Assembly: GCA_001839685.1 (NCBI GenBank)
Contig: MLAK01000962.1
Coordinates: forward strand, 32,395-45,400
Reading direction: 5' to 3'
From: Tritrichomonas foetus
Taxonomy: Eukaryota; Parabasalia; Tritrichomonadida; Tritrichomonadidae
DNA: 13,006 nt
The notes under the pieces are model-generated. The model searched no databases and was not told the DNA's origin. It was given only the letters and a program-made list of their open reading frames with translations. Positions 7,357 to 13,006 of this stretch are shown piece by piece; the first letter of the stretch is position 1; each line of letters starts with the position of its first letter. Both the position numbers and the translations under genes were made by a program.

Positions 7357-10290
7357 TCACTTCATTTGAAACTGTGGATGATTCTTAATAATAAACTGTG
7401 TAAGTGCGTCTTCGATGGGTTCATCTTCTGAAGCCTTTATCAACTTTCGAATTGCAGTTTCTACTCTTTCATTCTTTTCAAATTGATTTTGCACTTTTTT
7501 CACAACCTGTTTAAATGATTCTTCATTCAATGAGGAATCTACATCGGAAAACTGGCGAAATGTACCAATAAAGTATTCGATTAGCTCACGTTTCTTCTTT
7601 TCTGCTTTTTGCTTTTCTTCTTCCACAATCATCGAATATTTGGAATCAATTGACAATAATTGAGCTTTTAATTGTGCTTCACTAAGTTTCTTAGCTCGTT
7701 CAACAGCTTCCATTTTTAAGTTTGCAGAATGTTGCATTCTTTCTTTTTCGAAAGCAACTTTACTCTTTTCTTGGAAGACTTTTTCATAAAGTTTGTTCGA
7801 TTCAATAAGCGATGCATTTAATTTATCTAATGCTGCTTTATGATCCTCTGCTTGAACTTTTAATTTTTCGGTTAAATTTTGAATCGTCTCTCTATTTTGA
7901 TTATTATCTTGATCATTCTTTTTTGTGAGCTGAGAGATAAATTCTTCATATTCATTTCTTTGATTTTCTAATTTTTGTTGAAGTGATTCGTTTTCATTAT
8001 GCATTTCTTTATATTGATCTTGCCAACTTTGAATGGTTTTATTAAGTGATTGAACTTGAGCTTTGAGTTCGTCATTTTCATAACCAATTTTTTGTGTTTG
8101 ACTTAAATTCATAGAGAATTCTAATTCTCGTTCTTCTTCTCTCTTTCTATACATTTCCGCCTGTTTTTCCCTTAGTTTATATTCTTCATCAGAGTCATCC
8201 TTGCCATTTGGTGATTGCTTGATTTGGTTTATCAATTCTTTATTTTGTTCTTGAAGTTGACCAATTGAATTTTGCAGTTTTTCAATTTGTTTGCGTGAAT
8301 TTTCTTTTGCTCTTTTACTCATTTCCATTTTGTCAGCAAAATCTTTTTCTTTTAATGCCACATATTCTTTAAATTGTTTCTTCATTTGTAATCTTTTCTT
8401 TCTTTCAATGTCATATTTTTCTGCTAATTTTTTATTTTGTTCGATTGCTTGTTCTGTTTTGTCTATGAGTGTTTCAAAATCGCTAACGTTAGCTTTGTCT
8501 AATAATCTTTGTTCGTTGTCTTTGATTGTTTTATTTTCTTTTTGTAAATCAAGATTCTTATAAATCATGTCAGAAATAAAATCGCATATATTACTTTCAT
8601 CAACATTTTCATCATCACAAGCAGAAATTGTATCTGTTTTATATTTATTATATGCTTTTTCAATTTCTTCTCGTTTCGATATATTTGAAGAAAGTTCCTT
8701 TTGATAAATATTTTGTTGTTGTTCAATCCATTTATTGATCACTAGGAAAATATTTTTAATTCTTGATTCAAGCGATAATGAATCATTGGAAGCGAATTCA
8801 TTTACAATATCAAGAATTTCGGCTGGCAAATCACCAACATTCCATTGAAATTGAGGTTCAACTGTAACTTCTTTTTCAACAACCTTTGGTTCATTATTTG
8901 TAGGTTTATTTTCGAAATATTCAGTCATTCCATTCAACAGAGAATTTTGTTTTTCGATTATCATGATTAATTTTTCCTTATTAATAGAAAGCTCTTGAAT
9001 TTCTTTCTTTTGATCATCGTACATTTTTTCCAAATTTGATAAAGCAGATTGTGCATTTTTATAATCTGCTTGAACAAATTTTAGTTTTGTCGCAAGTTGA
9101 GTTTGGGGTAAAATAGCATCAGCTTCTTTTTGGTTTAGTTTATCACGTAATTCATGATTCAAAATTGATAATTGCTCATTTTCTTTCTTTTGAAGATACA
9201 ATTGTTTTTCACTTTCAGAAAATTCTCCTGTCATTTGTTTCAATTTTTCAATCAATTGCATTTTAGTTGTATCCATTTCATTTAATTGTGTAGTTAAATC
9301 ATCACATTTAGTCTTCATTGATTCTAAATCAAATGTTAATTCACTGATTTTTGAATTAGCTTTTAAAAGTTCATGTTGTAATTCTTCAATTTCTTTATTT
9401 TCATTTTGGGTGAATAGTTGAACTTGACAGATTGCATTTCTATGCTTTGGAGGAGGCGGACCAGTTGGAATTGAGCTCTGTTGATGTAAGAGCTCTATCC
9501 TTTGAATTTCATTTGCTTGCTGACGAATGTGATCTTGTAATTTAATGATTTGTTCTTCACTTGTTAATCTTTCATGATCATTTTTCTTTTTTAATTTCAA
9601 AAGAGTTAAATTTAATTCATTTCTTTTCTGTTTCTCATTCGAAAGCTTAGACTTCAATTGTCTAATTTTAGCCTCCTTTTCATTTTCAGCATCAAGTTCT
9701 GCCATATTTGATAAATTGGCCAGAGGATGATTAGATTCTGGTTTCTTTTTTAGTTGTTCAATTAATTCATCTGTATTTTTAAACACACTATCAAAATAAC
9801 CGCCAGCAACTTTCAAAATTTTCGAAATTTGTATTTGGTGACATGAACTTTCTGACTGTGATTTGAAATTTGATGATTCTAAATCTTTTATTTGGGATTG
9901 ATAAATAGAATTCATTTTTTCAATTTCGGCTTTGGCACTTTCCAGCTGAGCCTGCAAAGATGTGATTTCTTCGATATAAGCTTTTTCAGAATTGGATCGA
10001 GACTTTTTCTGTTTATTCGCAAGATCAGAATTATTTTCCATTGCAATTTTCAAACGTTTCTTTAAATCGTCGTTCGCTGCTTGTTGCTCAATTAACTTTT
10101 TCTGAAGATCCGTATTTTCCTGGTAAAATTTCGTCATACTCGGAACATAATCGATTGTATTTTCAAATTGTTCTTTAAGTATTGAAATTTCCTCTTTTAG
10201 TTGTCGGTTCTCCTCATTTGTGTGCATCAGTTTGTCAATAAGCCCGTTTTTATCGAGGGAGCGAAAAGAGTCATCATGATCACTCTCCAT
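7357..10290 (-). CDS. Large coiled-coil protein
   Basis: I cannot assign a specific family to this 977-residue product. It resembles long coiled-coil proteins of trichomonads that databases often label viral A-type inclusion protein-like; that label implies no viral origin. Heptad-like, Glu/Lys/Gln/Leu-rich helix fills about 14-45, 55-140, 200-272, 297-460, 580-690 and 700-905. It is broken by a Pro patch (TGPPPPK, 276-282) and by a non-coiled segment at about 465-525 containing WNVGDLPAEI and aromatic residues. The C-terminal 75 residues (about 903-977) look like a small folded helical domain. There is no signal peptide or membrane segment, so a cytoplasmic, cytoskeletal or centrosome-like scaffold is a reasonable inference. 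The start is secure: an in-frame TAG lies two codons upstream. No initiator motif is seen close to the ATG. Confidence 0.85.
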   Translation of the reverse strand: MESDHDDSFRSLDKNGLIDKLMHTNEENRQLKEEISILKEQFENTIDYVPSMTKFYQENTDLQKKLIEQQAANDDLKKRLKIAMENNSDLANKQKKSRSNSEKAYIEEITSLQAQLESAKAEIEKMNSIYQSQIKDLESSNFKSQSESSCHQIQISKILKVAGGYFDSVFKNTDELIEQLKKKPESNHPLANLSNMAELDAENEKEAKIRQLKSKLSNEKQKRNELNLTLLKLKKKNDHERLTSEEQIIKLQDHIRQQANEIQRIELLHQQSSIPTGPPPPKHRNAICQVQLFTQNENKEIEELQHELLKANSKISELTFDLESMKTKCDDLTTQLNEMDTTKMQLIEKLKQMTGEFSESEKQLYLQKKENEQLSILNHELRDKLNQKEADAILPQTQLATKLKFVQADYKNAQSALSNLEKMYDDQKKEIQELSINKEKLIMIIEKQNSLLNGMTEYFENKPTNNEPKVVEKEVTVEPQFQWNVGDLPAEILDIVNEFASNDSLSLESRIKNIFLVINKWIEQQQNIYQKELSSNISKREEIEKAYNKYKTDTISACDDENVDESNICDFISDMIYKNLDLQKENKTIKDNEQRLLDKANVSDFETLIDKTEQAIEQNKKLAEKYDIERKKRLQMKKQFKEYVALKEKDFADKMEMSKRAKENSRKQIEKLQNSIGQLQEQNKELINQIKQSPNGKDDSDEEYKLREKQAEMYRKREEERELEFSMNLSQTQKIGYENDELKAQVQSLNKTIQSWQDQYKEMHNENESLQQKLENQRNEYEEFISQLTKKNDQDNNQNRETIQNLTEKLKVQAEDHKAALDKLNASLIESNKLYEKVFQEKSKVAFEKERMQHSANLKMEAVERAKKLSEAQLKAQLLSIDSKYSMIVEEEKQKAEKKKRELIEYFIGTFRQFSDVDSSLNEESFKQVVKKVQNQFEKNERVETAIRKLIKASEDEPIEDALTQFIIKNHPQFQMK

Positions 10291-10756
10291 TTTCTATCAC
10301 CAGAGACGTTAACCTCTCAAAAAATGGCGCCATATGGTTCAATTTTCCTCAAAATTATGCACTGAAAAAGTTATCAAAATAATTCAATCAAATTTAATCG
10401 TTCAATTAGAAAAAACTTTCATTTTTTCATGAGTTGTTGCAATTGCTTGATTGATGTTCTCTTGTAAGCCCAAACTGACACTTTTCAGCTGGATAGTCAT
10501 TTAGAAAAATTTTGGGTGAAACATACAATTGCATCACTTAATGAAGTCATTCAATAAAACAAATTAAATATTCGCAAAGATAGATTTATTAAAATTACAT
10601 ACATACAAATTATAAACAAGATTATATTTCTAGCAACACCGATATCTAAGAACATAATAACTTATTTTGAAGGATAAAGTTCTCCTGTTATAATCAGGAA
10701 AATCAAGTTAAATAATGATGGGAGAAATGTGTAGACCCAACATCAGTAGAAATTCT
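10291..10756. other. Tandem intergenic region, minus-strand genes
   Basis: These 466 bp separate the coiled-coil gene start from the 3' end of the downstream-numbered kinase gene, both on the minus strand. It should hold the coiled-coil gene's promoter and the kinase's polyadenylation site. Apart from the palindromes at 10324-10338, nothing distinctive is seen. Confidence 0.5.
10324..10338. promoter_or_regulatory. Overlapping palindromes upstream of coiled-coil gene
   Basis: ATGGCGCCAT (10324-10333) is a perfect 10-bp palindrome and overlaps CCATATGG (10331-10338), a second one. They lie 34-48 bp upstream of the ATG at 10290, in otherwise AT-rich DNA. The position suits a regulator site, but no known trichomonad element is recognised. 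The reverse strand also begins a 17-codon upstream ORF at 10333 that overlaps the main start out of frame and stops at 10280. Confidence 0.3.
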
Positions 10757-12637
10757 CTATCGTGCTGATTTTGATACGCGTATTGGCCTTGGAGCTCTTC
10801 TTGATCCAGTCCCTCGTAACCATGGGTGCAAAAGTATGTCTTTGGATTTAATTCTCTCGGCTGGATCCCATTTCAGACATTTTTCAACAAGTGCAACAAG
10901 TTGGGCATCAGCAACATGCAAAATTTGAGCGATAGAAGTCGAAGATGGCTGATGAAATTTTCCTTTTGAATTTACAAGTGATTTTGGTGTTCCATCTTCT
11001 TTAAAATACTTATCTTTTCGTTTTGCATTCATGATCAATTGTTTTGGTGGTGGGCCCAAAACAGAAATAAAAAGCATCATTTGTTCAGATTCATCTTCGC
11101 CTCCAAAAAGTGGGATTCCTGTATAAAGTTCAACGATCATACATCCGAGACTCCACACATCAATTGCACTCCCATAAGGCAAACCTAGAATTACTTCAGG
11201 TGCACGATAAAAACGTGATTGAATGTAAGTAAACATTGTTTTGTTTTCAAAACAGCAACAACCAAAATCAATTAATTTAACAGCTGTTTTTCGAGCACCA
11301 GTCCACAAAACATTTTCTGGTTTAATATCACAATGAACAAGACCGAGAGAATGGATGTATGCAAGCGAGTCTGCAATTTGACGGGTGACAACTTGGAGTT
11401 TTGAAAGATCAAGACCACGAAATTTATTAGCTTGCAAAGCAGTGTACATGTCATGGGAAAGCATTTCAAAAACAAAAACAAAATACTGAGTTTCACTATA
11501 TAATATTTCAAAACGACTATTTGATTTATTCCAATTATTTTGATTTGAACTACTATTGTGATTTTTAGCTTGGCTATTAATAATTATATCATGAATGCTC
11601 ATTCTTTTATTAAAATCTGGCTTATTTATTGGATTTAAATTTCGAAAATCACCAATATTGTTTTGATTATCGTTTTTGCTATGATTTTGATTTTGATCAT
11701 TTTTATCATCCTGACTTCCAATATTTGAGTTTTGCAGTGAAATATTTTCACTCATATTCATCTCTTTATGATTCATTTCTTTATTTTTCATAACGAAATT
11801 ATTTTGAACTTCACAAGCATGAATGGAATTACTTCGATCATTATTTGTATTGTTATTTTGATTATTTGAAACTCTTTGATTGATCAAAGAATTCTGACTC
11901 GAATTTTTAACATTATTGGTTGTGTTTCCTTGTCCAATTATAAAAACATCTAATACCTTTATAACATGATGGAGAGATGATTCTTCTTCATTTTCTTTAA
12001 TCATTCGCAGAACTTGTTGTTCAATTAAAATTTGTTTATGAAGTTTTGGACGATCTTTTACAATTTTCACTGCAACAATGCATTTTAATTTGTGATCATA
12101 GCATTTTATTACACACCCAAATGCGCCTCTTCCAAGCTCCGAAAGCTGTTGATATCGAAAATGAATGTGATCATTTTTAATGAACTTAAAAAAATCTCCA
12201 TCTTCTTTTTTATTATTTTGTTCATTGTTTTCAGAAAAAGAGTCTAAAGAAAGTTCTTGCCTAATGTAATAAACTTCAGAATAATTCATAATTTCAATTC
12301 TTTCAAGTGATGTCAATTTTTCAGAATAATAATTTAATGCATCTGATGGCGAAATTGGAGCATTTGGGATTGTTGGATATTCATGCTCTGTTGATTTTCG
12401 TGGACTTTGTCGGCGGTTATAACTGTTTGAAGGTCGTGCTGTTTTTGGAGGCGAAGGTTTTAAATGATTTTTATTGTTATTTTTCAAATTTATGAAATTA
12501 TTATTATTTACTTTATTTTTGTTGTTTATGCTCGGAAGAATGTTTCTGGATGATTTTGGGACTCTTTTTGGTCTTAGAACAAGGCTCATTGGAGGTTTAG
12601 GTGGTGGTAAAACCTTCTTCTTCATGTTAATTTTCAT
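10757..12637 (-). CDS. Class II DYRK kinase with N-lobe insertion
   Basis: The 626-residue product is a second DYRK2-type CMGC kinase. The N-terminus is basic and Pro/Asn-rich, with PPKTAR at 63-68. A NAPA-like stretch (108-125, LTSLERIEI...YY) and a DH box (NDHIHFRYQ, 155-163) precede the core. The core has the glycine loop GRGAFGCV (169-176), VAVK with K191, αC Glu E206, HCDIKPEN (435-442, catalytic D437), DFG (457-459), FTY (469-471) followed by IQSRFYRAPEV, and APE (479-481). The first Tyr of the usual YxY is Phe; the second, functionally important Tyr is kept. An Asn-rich insertion of about 140 residues (about 236-374) separates the β4 and β5 strands. Catalytic residues are intact, so activity is expected. 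The start is bounded by an in-frame TGA three codons upstream; M5 is an alternative start. No initiator match lies close to the ATG. Confidence 0.94.
   Translation of the reverse strand: MKINMKKKVLPPPKPPMSLVLRPKRVPKSSRNILPSINNKNKVNNNNFINLKNNNKNHLKPSPPKTARPSNSYNRRQSPRKSTEHEYPTIPNAPISPSDALNYYSEKLTSLERIEIMNYSEVYYIRQELSLDSFSENNEQNNKKEDGDFFKFIKNDHIHFRYQQLSELGRGAFGCVIKCYDHKLKCIVAVKIVKDRPKLHKQILIEQQVLRMIKENEEESSLHHVIKVLDVFIIGQGNTTNNVKNSSQNSLINQRVSNNQNNNTNNDRSNSIHACEVQNNFVMKNKEMNHKEMNMSENISLQNSNIGSQDDKNDQNQNHSKNDNQNNIGDFRNLNPINKPDFNKRMSIHDIIINSQAKNHNSSSNQNNWNKSNSRFEILYSETQYFVFVFEMLSHDMYTALQANKFRGLDLSKLQVVTRQIADSLAYIHSLGLVHCDIKPENVLWTGARKTAVKLIDFGCCCFENKTMFTYIQSRFYRAPEVILGLPYGSAIDVWSLGCMIVELYTGIPLFGGEDESEQMMLFISVLGPPPKQLIMNAKRKDKYFKEDGTPKSLVNSKGKFHQPSSTSIAQILHVADAQLVALVEKCLKWDPAERIKSKDILLHPWLRGTGSRRAPRPIRVSKSAR
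11516..11932 (-). other. Asn-rich insertion within kinase N-lobe
   Basis: The 139 codons (residues 236-374) encode about 41 Asn by hand count, plus many Ser, Gln, Asp and Lys. The stretch sits between the predicted β4 (VIKVLDVF) and β5 (FVFVFEML) strands and is absent from the sister kinase at 5142-6740. It stays in frame, and I see no trichomonad splice motifs (GTATGT start, ACTAACACACAG end), so it is probably translated rather than an intron. It is most likely a disordered surface loop. Confidence 0.75.
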
Positions 12638-12941
12638 ATTCTTTCAAATTTAAATAGTTTATAAAACTATATTATTATTTCTTTATTTATTTGGTTGTAT
12701 TATTCAAAAATTTATATTTTCACAACTATGCTACTCAAAAAATATTCTGTAGATAATTGAAAATTGAATTAAGATTTTGCTTAAGTTGATCGTTTTTTTG
12801 TTTTTTTTTTGACAAATAAATCATCGCTCAAACTCTTGTTTTTTATTGATCTCAAGAAATAATAAAATATGAGAATCCTAAAGATAAGAATCATCAATAA
12901 TATTTTCTAAAAAAAAAGGAAATAACATCACCTCCTATATG
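12638..12941. other. 5' flank of second DYRK gene
   Basis: This AT-rich region upstream of the minus-strand kinase shows poly-T and poly-A runs. No TCAYW initiator is found near the ATG and no ORF is supported. It should include the kinase's promoter. Confidence 0.45.
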
Positions 12942-12996
12942 AAAGGTTTACAAAATGGTCCCCCAAAAAATTTGTGGGACCATCCCATAAACCTTT
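12942..12996. repeat. Imperfect inverted repeat, 21-nt arms
   Basis: The arms 12942-12962 and 12976-12996 pair as 9 bp plus 8 bp around a 4-nt mismatch, with a 13-nt loop at 12963-12975. The GC-containing arms (AAAGGTTTA and ATGGTCCC blocks) stand out from the flanking AT-rich DNA. It could be a terminal hairpin of a small transposable element or repeat continuing beyond the window, or a structured RNA or DNA element. Confidence 0.7.
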
Positions 12997-13006
12997 GTCC
13001 TACCAC

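Noticed and set aside
11516..11932. Asn-rich kinase segment as an unspliced intron
   Set aside because: It is fully open in frame and lacks the conserved trichomonad splice motifs. Its protein composition matches the kinase's own N-terminal low-complexity region.

Overview
This window looks like nuclear DNA from a parabasalid protist, most like Tritrichomonas or Trichomonas. This is inferred from gene style and was not confirmed by a search. The genes are long, uninterrupted and AT-rich. Each large gene has an in-frame stop just upstream of its start ATG. Two class II DYRK kinases carry Asn-rich low-complexity stretches. A surface protein is built from parallel beta-helix repeats with one C-terminal membrane anchor and a short acidic tail, a type expanded in trichomonads. 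A giant coiled-coil protein of the kind common in these genomes is also present. No intron carrying the trichomonad splice motifs was seen.

Layout. Positions 1-372 hold no gene. About 373-1190 reads as a decayed coding region with stops and a frameshift. The segment 651-1210 recurs, identical apart from two N bases, at 4423-4982. Positions 1211-2011 are noncoding AT-rich spacer. On the minus strand, 2012-4300 encodes a 762-residue type I membrane protein whose ectodomain is two tandem copies of a beta-helix module of about 285 residues. A divergent intergenic region (4301-5141), two thirds of it the repeat copy, separates it from the plus-strand class II DYRK kinase at 5142-6740. A convergent spacer of 616 bp holds poly-T tracts and a perfect 11-bp hairpin. 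It is followed on the minus strand by a 977-residue coiled-coil protein (7357-10290) and a second class II DYRK kinase (10757-12637) with an Asn-rich insertion inside its N-lobe. A 21-nt-arm imperfect inverted repeat lies at the right edge (12942-12996).

The four intact genes do not form an obvious pathway. The two kinases are evidently paralogues: they share the NAPA-like region, the DH box, the kinase core and a short N-terminal PPKTAR motif. The most unusual items are the duplicated pseudogene fragment inserted between divergent genes (possibly an assembly artefact), the whole-module duplication in the surface protein, and the large N-lobe insertion plus FTY activation loop in the second kinase. 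I see no convincing wholly new system.
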